Shown: positions 11,412 through 22,108 of the stretch, one piece after another
How the letters are laid out: each line of letters begins with the position of its first letter
Position numbering within the stretch: the first letter of the stretch is position 1
NCBI GenBank assembly: GCA_016169945.1
Contig: JADLSH010000155.1
Location: forward strand, 1,929,501 to 1,993,500
Reading direction: 5' to 3'
Length of the DNA stretch: 64,000 nucleotides
Origin: Trachythela sp. YZ-2020
Taxonomy: Eukaryota; Cnidaria; Anthozoa; Malacalcyonacea; Clavulariidae
Made by a program: the position numbers and the translations under genes
Notes under the pieces: generated by a model
The model's input: only the letters and a program-made list of their open reading frames with translations
What the model was told of the DNA's origin: nothing
The model's database searches: none

Positions 11412-12335
11412 GTAAAGTGGCTTGTAACTATCAGCTAATGTACAGCACATATTTCTTTAAGATTTACCTTAAATACTTTGAGAATTTTCCTTCCTTCCCA
11501 ACGGTTGAAACCAGGTTGGATGCTGAGCTGGGAAATGTGAGTGAAATGCTTAACTTGGCGGCTTTATGTAGATGGCTTTGCGAAAATGAGACTATATTGA
11601 CATATTGTCTCATCGTCTGAGCAATTTTATGAAATGTTCACAAGTATATTGAACATTGAATAAATACTACTTATGTGATGACCTTTCCGGCTTTTCGATG
11701 CCTACATACAAAATGAAGCAGTTCATTGATTGTTTATTAAGACGATGCGGGGAAATATTAACGCTGTTGACAAAAAGGTTAATAATTTTTAGTCAGTATG
11801 TTTATGGCAAATTACATTATACAAAAAGGTAATGATTTTTAGCCATTTTTGCGGCCCTGGTCTGAAATGGAGTAGAGCATCCTTTTGAATTGAAAAGCAG
11901 AGTAAATGTCTTTCCCTATATATGTAACATGAAACGATATAGCTTCCCGCACTTCTTTTATATAATGCGTTTTATAATGATAAAGTAGTAACTCTTGGCC
12001 AATTGAAGGACAGCCCTTACTTGAACTATTTAGAGAACTGTTCAGTATAAAGAGAGAGGTGATAAAACAATCCAGTTTACTAACTATTAAAACGTCGGTT
12101 TCTTTATTTCACTATGTCTATGACCTTATTACTTCAGTCCTGCGACAACCTATTTTCACATGAGATAAATCCGTTTGTTGTATAACAGACGCACAGACAA
12201 AATATCACGATAATTCATGACAGCAGAGTATCTACGGCATGTTCAATTACGCTCAAAACTTCTGCACTCGCGAAGTTTTTCACTTTACTAAATATCGCAT
12301 ACAAATTAATATACCCTTCACTGAAATTATATGTC
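11412..12335. other. About 920 bp present in unit 1 and absent from unit 2
   Basis: Unit 1 and unit 2 agree up to GCGAAAGTAAA and resume at AAATAAATTAAAGAAATG. In unit 2 these two blocks are directly joined at about 27752-27765. No terminal repeats are visible, so a deletion in unit 2 across the AAATAAAT-like homology is as likely as an insertion in unit 1. No gene recognised inside. Confidence 0.6.
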
Positions 12336-15214
12336 TATATAAATAAATTAAAGAAATGCTCGTAAAAGTCCATTTAGTTTATAAACATTATACGTTTATC
12401 GCATGTCATTTTACTATTGGAAAAAATTTCATGGCTTTCGTGTTAAAAACCGAGCTGGCCCGCCTGCCGAGATCTCGATAGAATTTGCCAAGACAAGGAC
12501 ACGGAATGAACATTTATCATATTTTGCGGCCATGAGTAGAATTGCACTTTCTCAATTTTCAGCAAGCTGTTAGTAGCGCTCGCTTTTAAACGCCGTAGTT
12601 TGTCTTTAAAATGGTTTCTTATATACATGCAAACTATAGTATACAAGAAAACGAAACAATGTTGTAGAAACATCTGCTGCAATTCTTGATTGTGAAATGT
12701 TTCCCTACTTGCCTAACCTCAAAAATGTTTGCGGAAACAAAATTTATTTCCTGCATGCATTCATGCCATATGGCTAGTCAGTTACACTTGTTGAACTAGT
12801 TTAGTAGAGATTCTTCTTGTTAAAACGCAGTAAAAAGGGCAAATAGCAAAAAGAGAAATTTTAAATGGCGTGCTCACTAAATACTTACCTATATTTTGGC
12901 TCTATTTTCAAAGTTGTCACAGTGCCAGTAGCATAACACTCAGCGAAGACTACTCTAAGACAGGCGAATGAGTGCTTTTTAATGGTCGCTTAAGGACTTT
13001 TTCTAGATGTAAAACCAAAATTATTTATTAATGGGACATCTAGCTACTTAATGTAAATGGCAAAAATAGCTAACTATTTTTCCAGTCGAAAAACTGAAAA
13101 CAACATTATTCATATTATTTTTGTAAATTTTCGCCTCTTTCTCGATGGAACTAAAGTTTCGATTTATTGCGGTCTCACTATAACACTGTTTTAATACTCT
13201 CTAGCAATGAACTATATAGTATGTCTGCATAATGTCTCATGTCTGCATGGACGTGCGACAGATACTGTTTAACATATTTATTCCGAAGTAATTTGGTCTA
13301 CTAAGCTCAAGATAAATGTTTGTGACTGACAAATGCATGTTTCTACATGGTTTATCATTTAAGTCAACGTTTGGGAAACATGGCTGCATGGAAAAAATGT
13401 TTCCGCACCAATGTTTCCTGGTTTATTCTGGCCATATGGTTATATACTCAACTTACATCTTGTCAACATGCAAGATCGATGCTCGCAACAGACGTAGCAT
13501 ACATCTTGTCACATCTTATCAACAACTTTGTAATAATGTTGTAATTTTATCAAGATGATACAAGGTTGTCCTTTCACAATTAACTCGTTAACAAGTTGTT
13601 GAATTGCAGGACGATAACAAAGTTGTTGGACCAACTTGTAACAAGTCTGTTGAGCCGTCAACAACCTTGTAGCCTCGCTTGTAGCAAGTTGTCAATTAAT
13701 TGAATTAGCAAGGCCAGTTTGGCCTTGAATGTTACCACGTTTTCTAGGGCGTCGAGGCCAGTAATGCAGTACACAGGGCATTAAGGCAAACTTTATTTAT
13801 TCAGTTGTTATTTGAGGCATCTTACCACACACAGATCTAAGCGAGTACATTGTATAATATACTGTATTACTTTCTAGGAAACCATTTTTCACACCCAAAC
13901 TTATCTATATGGTATGCAGAGTTTAACTCCTTTTCCAAAGTTGTCACAGTGCAAAACTGTATACTACCGAAGTCAACGAAGAAATGACTGTTTGCAATTA
14001 TGCTTTTTCCTTAATGAACACATGTGTCATTAGATGGCGCCTTGGGGAGCAAAACATGATGACATTGTCCTTCATAATCATCAGTAATTATGACCGCATT
14101 ATTTATTGGTCGCCGCTAATTCGATTGTAATCTAAAACAGTTGGTGTTCTATACTCAGGGTATTTAATGCCTGAGTTAACTTTTTCCTCTACCCAGGGTA
14201 GCCCGCGCAATTGGGCAGGCATTTTAGAGACATAGTTGGCGTCTTGAAATATGTGGCGAACGTGCCACGCAGGAGCGATGATTGTTTAAGCAAAAATACA
14301 CCAAAATACATCATTTGAACAAAAATACATCATTTTTCTATATATTTCTCGAAATTTTATCTCTTTTAAGACTTCGCTGATATATCCAACTCGGACTGGA
14401 TAAAATTGCAAAATGTACGCGGCAGTTTAAATGTACCTTCGATCAAAGCAGAAATTATTAGAATGCGTTTGGAATCAGTTTTGACTTTTCGACGGGCTTA
14501 TTTCTTTCATAATGGACTTGTGGACACTTATCGCTATTATATACTACTTAGGCTTAATTCATATGTGATCAGAGGTTAAGCGTCTCTTCTTGAATGAAAA
14601 TTGAAATAATGACCCTTGCGATTTTGTATTGTCTAATGTCTCGCTGCCTTTGACTACAGTCCATTAATCTAATGCATGTATCCATTTAAAGTTGCATGTA
14701 TGTATACGCTGACCTTCATGCTTGACCACATTGCGAATATTTTGTCCCAAATACAAATTTTATTTTGAATTTTGAAAAATATAAGGCCATGGAGATTGAA
14801 CTGTAGTAGCTTCTTTAGATTACTTATGCTGCTTTCCAATACCCCCCAATATCAGAGAAATCTTCCTCGTCAATATCTGACATGAAGTGATATCTTACGA
14901 ATATATATGCACTGTTTTGCCCTTTATTCGAACTGTGTCACAAACTGCGAGACTGGAACAGAGGCAAGAGTGTTTTTGAATCACTGACGACTTTGTATCT
15001 AATGCAACATTTTGGCGACTAAATGTTTTTCTTGTTTACCCTAAATTCTGCCAATCTTTATTGTTATAATGATATATACGATCGATATCTTCTTTGGGCT
15101 TGCAAAAACTACTTCAGTAAAATAATACGACTGAAAAACAGCCGTTTAGGGAAACGAATTTTCCATTTGACAAAGTGACCAATGACGTAACCGGCCTTCC
15201 TCGAAGAATTTTGG
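12336..15214. other. Non-coding stretch of unit 1, with ACAACTTGTTA-type repeats at 13440-13700
   Basis: Aligned throughout with 27766-30570 in unit 2, with many small indels that break every reading frame. At 13440-13700 variants of CAACTTGTAACAAG and CATCTTGTCAAC recur in both orientations, forming a degenerate repeat. No supported gene. Confidence 0.5.
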
Positions 15215-15850
15215 AATAATTTGAATAAAAACCTACACTGGTCACCCACGTTTGAGATATTATTTTCAGCGTAGGTGGTTCAGACGCAGTTAAAACTACG
15301 GCACGGCAACTCATTGTTCAATACTATCTATACACTGTACCAGGACGTTTGAGATAAATTTTCAGGTATAGTTGAAAGACAAACAACAAGTCAACAATAG
15401 TTTATTGTAGAACAGTCACTACCTACATTGGACTCCCACGTTTGAGATATTTTAACTGTTATTCAGGCACAAACCACGGCAGCTTATATTGTAGCATACG
15501 TACTACCTACACACTGGACCAGCTCCTTTGAGATACATTTTCAGGTATAGTTCAAACACAAACCACAACAGTTTATTTTAGAATACTCATGCAGTTCCAT
15601 TTCCCCCACGTTCGAAATATCATTTTCAGGTGGTTAAAACACAAACGACGGCATTTTGTTGTAGAATATAATACTGCCTACATGCACTGAATTCCCATGC
15701 CAACGATTCAGATATCGTTTTCAGACAGTTCAGGCATAAACCGTAGAGTACTACCTACACTGGATCCCACGTTTAAGATGCACGTTAAGGGAGTTCAGAC
15801 ACAAACTACAGCAACTGATTGTACTTCATATTACCAACACTTTACCCAAA
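15215..15850. repeat. Satellite of about 90-bp units, seven copies, unit 1
   Basis: The landmark CCCACGTTTGAGATAT and its variants recur about every 65-105 bp (near 15248, 15348, 15440, 15532, 15609, 15703 and 15769). Between them lie CAGACACAAACCACGGCA and TACTACCTACACTGGA variants. The duplicate array is at about 30570-31160. Confidence 0.8.
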
Positions 15851-16159
15851 TATCTTTATACCTTGCCAGCTTTGTTGGTGACGAATTTCCAGACCCTGTA
15901 ACCAAATACATATCCTTTGAATTCGCATGCCGCATTACTGTATTAGGACAGCCACAATTAAAACCTCAAGGCCAAAAGGCAGGAGCATTTCATTTCTTCT
16001 TAAGTATATATCGTTGGCAATTAATATATCTCATATCTCGAAAACGAACAGTTGTTGACAAAACGTTGCTTTTGACTATAGCCGCATGCCAGTTCTGCAA
16101 AGCACATGCATGTAATAATGTCATCCTGTCACGATCCAGTGATTGGAATGTTCCATTAA

Positions 16160-16315
16160 TTGTCTTTTCATTGTTTTGAAAATCCAACTATTCTCCATGC
16201 CGTCCAGTCACCGATTGTTCTGACATAGTTGTGACGTTGACGTTGTGCAATTGGATTTTCCAAAACAATGAATGACAACAGAACAACCCATCGGTGACTC
16301 GTGACTGGATGGCAC
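16160..16315. repeat. Imperfect palindrome, MITE-like, unit 1
   Basis: TCATTGTTTTGAAAATCCAA near 16167 pairs with TTGGATTTTCCAAAACAATG near 16250-16270. A second pairing joins CCGTCCAGTCACCGA with TCGGTGACTCGTGACTGGA. The unit 2 counterpart is at about 31490-31635. No coding capacity. Confidence 0.55.
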
Positions 16316-16534
16316 TATTGCTATGCTATTGAAGTGTTATTCAAAATGGCTATTGAAAAGCACATTGGCTGAATGAAATGCACTTTGAAACTATGGAAAT
16401 CAATTAAAGTTTATAATCAATTATTTTGCTTCATTTTCTTTTAACAACCGAAACTTTATACTAAGCGGGAATAATTTTATATGAAATATTAAACTAATTA
16501 TTAAGGATTTCCCTAGATTTTCCCTGCATTCGGA

Positions 16535-16765
16535 CAAGTAAAATTGTCTGGCGTTTGACAGAATAAAATATTAAAGTCGACATCGTTCATATATGATCGA
16601 TACGGACGGGAAAGAGTTAAGAAGATAGTTTTTAACTACTAAATAACTCATTCACGTTCGAGGACTTTCCCATTGACAAGTAAAACGGTCTCGCGTTTGA
16701 CAGAATAAGGTACTAAAGTCAGCATCGTTCATATATCATTGATACGGGCAGGAAAGGATTAAAGT
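16535..16765 (+). repeat. Dispersed repeat: doubled GTCTGGCGTTTGACAGA motif, unit 1
   Basis: Two tandem copies (AAGTAAAATTGTCTGGCGTTTGACAG and a diverged second copy, each followed by ATCGTTCATATAT and GATACGG) lie about 140 bp apart. Related blocks occur at 31855-32035, 37100-37270 and repeatedly at 41815-42780, so this is a dispersed family. Confidence 0.6.
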
Positions 16766-17261
16766 AAAACTACGCCATCAAATTTGCAAACATCAAATAA
16801 ATGTTTATTTTCATATTTTACAAGTATAATAATAATGTTACATTGTCTATACATGCATGCTCCTCTATTGCGGAGCTTTAAAAACTAATTACATGAAGCA
16901 TCCTGCAAGACAGGAAAAGCTCGATTGCTTTCCGTCTTCACAACAACTCTCTGCGTGCTCACTTTCCCCTACATGGAAACTTCATGTAAGCCTCTACGCA
17001 TGAGAGAAGTCATTAAATGTTCTGCAAACTACAAATCTACAATCAACTATAAAAAAGCGGCGATGTCAAAAGCTATCTAAATTCAAATATTTAGCGATAT
17101 GCTCTGGCACGTAATTGCAATGAGCGCGTTGATTGCCGTCGTACTCGAAGTACAAATATATACACACAAGAGATCGTAAAAAGCGTTTTTACAGGACGAC
17201 AACTCAACAGCAAATGCCAATTACGACGGTGGACATGCTATTTATATCTAAGCGCTAAGCT

Positions 17262-17270
17262 TATATAAGG
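17262..17270 (+). promoter_or_regulatory. TATA box of the small tyrosine-rich ORF, unit 1
   Basis: TATATAAGG stands 76 bp before the ATG at 17338, and the stretch between is nearly identical in both units. A transcription start about 30 bp downstream would fall near CAATTCGTTCAATT. This is the only well-placed TATA box I noted ahead of an ORF kept in both units. Confidence 0.45.
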
Positions 17271-17337
17271 CTAGCGCCATACCTTCGAACACAATTCGTT
17301 CAATTAGATTGAATTATATTCGACGACAGTGCAACGT

Positions 17338-17490
17338 ATGAAACAGACCTATGGTCCCTATTATTACTACAACGGCTACGATTTTAGTCGGAAGATTTAT
17401 GGTTTCGGTGCATGGTATTTAACCAAGCCAATGCAAAGGGATAAGAATAATGAGCCTACAGATCACAACACTGACTGTTTCTCGTTTTAA
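17338..17490 (+). CDS. Small tyrosine-rich protein (50 aa), unit 1 copy
   Basis: The ORF opens MKQTYGPYYYYNGYDF, continues through KIYGFGAWYLTKP and ends DCFSF. It has no signal peptide, membrane segment or motif I recognise. The start was chosen as the first ATG after a good TATA box and because the same ATG is kept in unit 2 (32441-32623). Between the copies most codons are unchanged. The one length difference is a 30-bp change after YYYY that is a multiple of three and leaves the downstream frame intact. Flanking non-coding DNA has many frame-breaking indels over the same evolutionary time, which argues mildly for coding. Function unknown. It could still be the 5' part of a longer transcript or a chance ORF. 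Confidence 0.45.
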   Translation: MKQTYGPYYYYNGYDFSRKIYGFGAWYLTKPMQRDKNNEPTDHNTDCFSF

Positions 17491-17855
17491 CATGCATCTA
17501 AAGCATAAATGGGCCAACGAAAATTATAGCGTGTACGCTCGGGTTTGGCCGTGGCGGAAATTTCGGTGAGAAGGGCGCAACTGCCCACCTTTACGTAAAA
17601 TAAACAAAGTGTAAATGAGTAAATGGGGGGTTGTACTGGAACTTTAGAAGGTTTTGTCGAAAATGTTGGAGAAAAAAGTGAATTCCCGTCACTGTTTAGT
17701 GGATAATATGGTGCAACGATCTATGGAAGATAATTATGCAAAAATCTATCAGTAAATAATGAAATATTCTAAATCTAATCACCATCTGTAATTTACTTAT
17801 TTCTTTGACTGCAATTTTACGAGGATTTAAAAATGTTTATAATTATAGCAGCGTT

Positions 17856-18087
17856 TTAAATGTCATTAGGGCCGACTTTCATTTCTGCGACTTTATAAGA
17901 ATAATAATTTCCTTTAAAATGATACCAGCGGATACCTTTCCCTCCCTGATTGTGAGTACCTCCAAGGTATTCACCATTCAAGTGTGAATGACTACAGTAC
18001 ACAAACCACCAGGCACCGTGCCGGTCCCTACATCTTGAGTGGTGAATTTCATCCCATTGTGATACCCTAAAGAATCTCCTGCTGTCC
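17856..18087 (-). pseudogene. FReD C-terminal exon, frameshifted, unit 1
   Basis: This corresponds to the last FReD exon of unit 2 (33015-33280). The acceptor (CATAG) and the first codons (GDSLGYHNG, FTTQDV) remain. A 34-bp deletion then removes the residues equivalent to DNDIWTSGNCA, which in the family hold the calcium-binding acidic loop and the first cysteine of the second disulfide. Downstream the frame shifts and stops at 17978-17980. The remaining sequence still matches unit 2 to the original stop. The domain encoded here cannot fold as a normal fibrinogen-related domain, so this gene copy is probably inactive or makes a truncated product. Confidence 0.88.
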
Positions 18088-18874
18088 CTATGAAGTAAAT
18101 ATTCAACAAAAAATTAACAAACTCATTAATAGTTAATGATATTTCAGCCAATCAAGTCAACGATAGTATATGTCACGTTCAGGATGGTCGGGATGGGTTT
18201 AATGCTTAGTGCATGTCATTTTCTCTAAATTGTTATAAGCGTTTGCAATGAAGTAAAAATTTTACTGTTACGTAGCTAAAAGGTTACGCCCAATTTACAG
18301 ACGATTTTACTTGTAGCTGCTAAATATGACTTTTTAATATTATAATTCTCAAAATTAAAGTACTTCCACCCAGACCCTCGTGTAGTGCCTGATACGCACA
18401 ATTCTCCACCAAATATGCACATCTGTCATTATTTTAGGAAGAAACTTTTTAACGTCGTTTGAATATTTTGCAGTGCGATTATATTACGTGAAAATAAACT
18501 GCTTATCTGGCAAAATTATTAAACTTGGAAAATTCTTTAAGACAGTCTCAGTCGTCTCTAAACTGAGGACACACCAGGAAATCTCCCAGCATTCCAAGGA
18601 GCCAAGCAAACCTCGGAAATAGCACCTGTCCGATTAACCATTTGGTTTGTGAAATATTTAGATAACTATTCATTATAAGTGTTTTGTCTTTTGGAAACAC
18701 CAGGTATATCTATTATTGACAAACTGTCGATCCGTAAGCCAGGATCTTCATCAGTGCAAATATAATTGTGTTTCACCAGGCAAACATACCAGGAACCTAT
18801 AAGTGGCTATTATTACAATATGAACAATATTTCAAAATGTTAGCGTCGCTTTCATTTCCCAAAATGATTCTTAC

Positions 18875-19261
18875 CCGTGTATGAAGTAGTATTCAAGTTT
18901 AAACGATAACCATCGCTCTCGTTTGTCACAGTAACTGCTTTATATTCTGCATATCCGGTCTTGTTTTCAAAGGTTTCGAGATCAACTCTGAGTACATTGT
19001 GTCCACTTGAAGACAGACGATGAATTTTCTCTAGACCCAACCAGTATTCACCGCTGAAATTTCCAAATCCCACTTTATAATCTGTCCAGTTTCTGTAGAA
19101 ATCAACCGAACCATCTACTCGTCGCTGGAAAATAGTCCAGCCTCTTCCTGGAGTGGACTTCATATCACACCTGACTTGGAAGGCTCCCAGACCGTCCGGG
19201 TCGATTGTATAAACGCCAGAGGTGGTTTTGCCTGATTTGTATAAAGCATCGCAGCTTTTTG
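18875..19261 (-). CDS. FReD N-terminal exon, unit 1 (gene with broken 3' exon)
   Basis: The 387-bp exon is bounded by an acceptor TATCTAG and a donor GGTAAG, both phase 1. It encodes the first half of a fibrinogen C-terminal-like domain: KSCDALYKSGKTTSGVYTI, FQVRCDM, GRGWTIFQRR, DGSVDFYRNWTDYKVGFG and GEYWLGLEKIH. These are the standard FReD landmarks, with the first disulfide cysteines present. FReD proteins of invertebrates are usually secreted lectin-like recognition proteins. It is open and the same length as its unit 2 counterpart, with differences concentrated at a few residues. It belongs with the threonine-rich exon at 21267-21570 and the PAN exon at 22109-22335 by splice phase. Confidence 0.88.
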
Positions 19262-19449
19262 CTAGATAAAAAGTAGATCTAACCTCAACTTAAACCCCAA
19301 CCCTACTTCAACCTAACCTGAACATAACCACACCCTAACTTCGGCCTCAGGTTAACCTCAACCACTAACAAAACACTGGTCAAAATACAGAAGGGTCGTA
19401 TAAACGAAAAATGTCTTCGCGACAAAAATATGTGACGGCTTAAATAGGC

Positions 19450-19790
19450 CGGGGGTTTAGTGCTCGTTCAGGGAAGCACGGGTGGCAGATGAGGTTAGCG
19501 CGTGCTGCCCCTTACCTCAGCGTTAAGCCGGCTATACAGCAGGTCGAGGGCACGGATTTACTCAGGTTGGGTAACGTCAGTGTGCTTGATAAACTCATGT
19601 AAGTTGAGATTGGTTGGTTCTCTCCTGTGCTTCCAGGCTTTTCTCCGGGTACTCTTGTTTTCCTCTCTCGCTAAAACTAACCCTTAGGCACTAACCACCT
19701 CGGAACTTTTGTCAATTGAGTTTAAAAACCTGTTAAGGCTTCCGTCCACCTCAGAGTGGTAAAAACAATAAACTAAAGTAAGCCGCGGCT
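19450..19790 (+). mobile_element. tRNA-like SINE, long copy, unit 1
   Basis: The head GCACGGGTGGCAGATGAGG resembles an RNA polymerase III A box, and CAGGTCGAGGGCACGG about 50 bp later resembles a B box. The body follows with GTTGGTTCTCTCCTGTGCTT, CTCGCTAAAACTAACCC and CCTGTTAAGGCTTCCG. The orthologous copy is at 34690-35020, so this insertion is older than the duplication. Assignment to tRNA-derived SINEs is inference from box spacing. Confidence 0.65.
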
Positions 19791-19820
19791 TATTAATGTT
19801 GCGAATTCATTGTCATGTAA

Positions 19821-19975
19821 AGCCTGGTTCTCATTCATCGGTGATGGTCGGCGATGCATTGTTATTGACCTTTGAAGGACAATGTGGACAATGTAAAGTA
19901 TTTTACTCATCAATGATCAAAACAATGGCACTGTAAGAGCATCGCCGACTGTCGCCGATTAATGAGAACCAGGCT
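19821..19975. mobile_element. Harbinger-like MITE, 3-bp TSD, unit 1 only
   Basis: AGCCTGGTTCTCATT at the left and AATGAGAACCAGGCT at the right are perfect inverted ends of a 155-bp element, flanked by TAA on both sides. Inner blocks CGGCGATGC and GCATCGCCG also pair. Unit 2 lacks it and reads straight through CATTGTATAAACGG near 35045. A 3-bp TAA duplication fits PIF/Harbinger-type elements. Confidence 0.8.
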
Positions 19976-20164
19976 TAAACGGTTCAACACCGAATGCAGA
20001 CTTAACGAAAAACTCAAAGTAAGAAAACTAGAAAACTGAAAACATATATATATTTATTTTGTGTTGTCTATACGAGTGTTCGCAACATATCACTTATAAT
20101 ATTTTTAACAATACAGTATAAAAGCTCCGTTGGCGACATAAACAAGCTATTTCTTGGCCGCGGA

Positions 20165-20344
20165 AAGCCTTAACAGGTTTTGCAACCTAATTGACAAAGG
20201 TTCCGAGTGTTAGTTAGTGGTTAGTTGTTAGTGCCTAAGGGTTAGTTTTTAGCGAGGGAGGAAAACTGGAGTACCCAGAGAAAAACCCTCGAAGCACAGG
20301 AGAGAACCAATCAATCTCAACTTACATGAGTTTATCAAGCGCAC
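20165..20344 (-). mobile_element. SINE copy, body part, interrupted by a hAT, unit 1 only
   Basis: Minus-strand SINE body (complement of CTTAACAGGTTTTGCAACC through CATGAGTTTATC). The head follows after the hAT insertion at 20770-20875. Unit 2 has a different 110 bp at this place (35270-35380), so the SINE arrived after the duplication together with a small deletion. Confidence 0.7.
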
Positions 20345-20761
20345 CAGGGGCGCTGGAGCCACGGGGGCACGCGGGCAACCGGTTGCCCTTTTTCTTAACA
20401 ATAAAGTGCATTGAAATGAATAAATTATTATTATTGTGACCGGGCTAGCCCTCGCAGGTTTATATAAATTGGAAATATACAGTTCGTATATAGGTTTATA
20501 TGAACTGGAAATCTGAATGTATGATTTATATGTGTATCATCTTAAAAATGTGTAGACTTTCATCCTTTTGTGTATTTTATATTGCGTTTTATAATATCAG
20601 AATTATGTAAAATTTCCGCTCAAAATGCAGGAAATGGCATTTCAGAGTGTGTAGATTCAAAAAATTTTCCGGGGGAGGATATCCCCGGACACCCCTACAA
20701 ATTTCTCGCGCCCTTTTCATGGGGCTGCCCCCGCCGCTTCGGCTTCCTTCCGGCGCCCCTG
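20345..20761. mobile_element. hAT non-autonomous element inside a SINE, 8-bp TSD
   Basis: Ends CAGGGGCGCTGGA at the left and, on the other strand, CAGGGGCGCCGGAAGGA at the right, flanked by AAGCGCAC at 20337-20344 and 20762-20769. Near the right end it carries TTTTCCGGGGGAGGATATCC, a GC hairpin also seen near the right end of the hAT at 38399-39917. This links the two elements. No transposase ORF. Confidence 0.92.
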
Positions 20762-20769
20762 AAGCGCAC

Positions 20770-20875
20770 TGACGTTACTCAACCTGAGTAAATCAATGCC
20801 CTCGACCTGCTGTATAGCCATCTTAACTCAAAGGTAAGAGACAGCGCGCTAACCGTATCTGCCACCCGTGCTAAA
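20770..20875 (-). mobile_element. SINE copy, tRNA-like head, interrupted by a hAT
   Basis: Minus-strand continuation of the SINE at 20165-20344. It holds the B-box-like CAGGTCGAGGGC and, further on, GGCAGATACGGTTAGCGCGC. Confidence 0.65.
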
Positions 20876-20929
20876 CTTTATAATTATATTGCTTAAATAT
20901 GTTTGTTATATTCTATTTTTGCCCCGCAG

Positions 20930-21180
20930 AGAGGTGTCCGTATTAAAGAGATGTCCGTATTAGACAAGTGTTCGTATTAGAGAGATGTTCGTATTCGAGA
21001 GGTGTCCGTATGAGAGAGGTGTTCGTATTAGAGAGGTGTCCGTATTAGAGAGAGTTGGCCGTATTAGAGAGGTGCTTGTATTAGGGAGGTGTTGGTATTA
21101 GAGAGGTGTTCGTATTAGAGAGGTGCCCGTATTGGAGAGGTGCCCGTATTAGGGAGGTGCCCGTATTAGGGCCGGAGGTG
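20930..21180. repeat. GTCCGTATTAGAGAGGT minisatellite, unit 1 (short allele)
   Basis: About fifteen units of 16-17 bp, variants of GTGTTCGTATTAGAGAG. Unit 2 carries the same array at 35430-35995, more than twice as long. It lies in the intron between the threonine-rich exon and the FReD exons. Confidence 0.9.
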
Positions 21181-21266
21181 CTCCTGGTTAGGTTTGAAAA
21201 ATGAATAGTTTTGGTTCGAACATTCCATCTACAAAAACCCTTTAACATCAAATCAAATCATCATAC

Positions 21267-21570
21267 CATGTGTAGGAACCAGCGCTGTTGTCATGGTGAT
21301 GGCCAGTGCGGTTGTTGTGATTGGAAATAGCACCGTTGTGGTTTCGTCTGCCTTGTTTGTCGTGGTATCGCCTGGCTGTTCTGTTGTTGTTGGATCTTGC
21401 TCATTCGTTGTTGCATATATCGCGGTTGTAGTTGGAACTAGTGTGGTTGTTGTTCTTATACTCAGTGCGGTCGTGGTTTCATCTGGCTTCTTCGTCGTAG
21501 CTCGCTTAGGTGATGTTGTTGTGACTCGCTTGGTTGGTTTGGGTTCTACTGGCTTGCCTGCTTGGCTTCT
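21267..21570 (-). CDS. Threonine-rich linker exon, unit 1
   Basis: A 304-bp exon (acceptor TTGCAG, phase 0; donor ATGGTATGA, phase 1) encodes about 101 residues dominated by TTT runs with Lys, Pro and Glu, starting RSQAGKPVEPKPTKR and ending ALVPTH. Such stretches are typical mucin-like, O-glycosylated stalks in secreted proteins. Splicing to the exon at 19261 restores H-A-KSCDALY. Splicing from the PAN exon at 22109 gives KIEK-RSQAG with matching phase. The sequence matches the unit 2 exon in length with very few changes. The antisense frame at 21293-21646 is a shadow of this repeat-like composition. Confidence 0.82.
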
Positions 21571-21884
21571 CTGCAATTACAAGGCATATATAAGGTTTCT
21601 TTCTTTAAAAGTAAATCGCTTTAACTCGCCGCTTAACTTGCTTTAAATTGCGACTAAATCGGCCGAGTTTCTCTTAAGTCGCATATATCGGCAGAAGGCG
21701 AAAGAGAGTATTTTAAGTTCTTAAAACAGTTTACACTATACTAGAATAAAATTATTTTACAGTGAAACGACAGTGCTGTATCTTGTACAACTTACTCATG
21801 ATGGACTTGTTCGACTAGTGTCCTGTGTAGCGGCCCTCGTGTGAAGGGGATGTAACGAAAACACGCGCGAGGAAAACACGCTGG

Positions 21885-22085
21885 TTTTGTTTTTGGTGAG
21901 CTTGGAAAGAGAATAAAACCCTCGGAGCAGAGGAGAGAACCACATACAATTCTACTGACATGGGTTTTTAAGTACAGGGTAGTTACCCAACATAAGCCAA
22001 TACCTGCCCTCGACTTACACTAGCAGGCTTGACTCGGGCGGTAAAGGGCACCGCGCTATAACCGTATGTGTCACCCGTACTTCCC
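21885..22085 (-). mobile_element. tRNA-like SINE copy in the PAN to linker intron
   Basis: Minus-strand blocks TCACCCGTACTTCC (complement of the head), GTCGAGGGCAGG and the body complement GTTCTCTCCTCTGCTCCGAG. It lies between the PAN exon and the threonine-rich exon, beyond the region that aligns with unit 2. Confidence 0.6.
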
Positions 22086-22108
22086 AAAAGCACACTTAGT
22101 AAAAATAC

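Noticed and set aside
15697..16179. A 160-residue plus-strand ORF, with a 140-residue counterpart at 31028-31450
   Set aside because: Its first third is satellite sequence, it has no domain or promoter, and the two units disagree in frame near the 3' end (CCAGTTCTGC versus CATGCCCGTTC), with different stops. I treat it as chance.
18875..19163. The unit 1 FReD exon taken as a complete single-exon gene starting at the Met near 19163
   Set aside because: Coding similarity continues upstream through CDALYKSG to a splice acceptor at 19261, so that Met is internal.
19450..19530. A real tRNA gene at the SINE head
   Set aside because: A-box-like and B-box-like strings are present, but a cloverleaf cannot be formed convincingly and the body and copies elsewhere identify a SINE.
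21293..21646. 117-129 residue valine-rich plus-strand ORFs (also at 36355-36744)
   Set aside because: They are the antisense of the threonine-rich exon. ACN codons read backwards give Val-rich frames.
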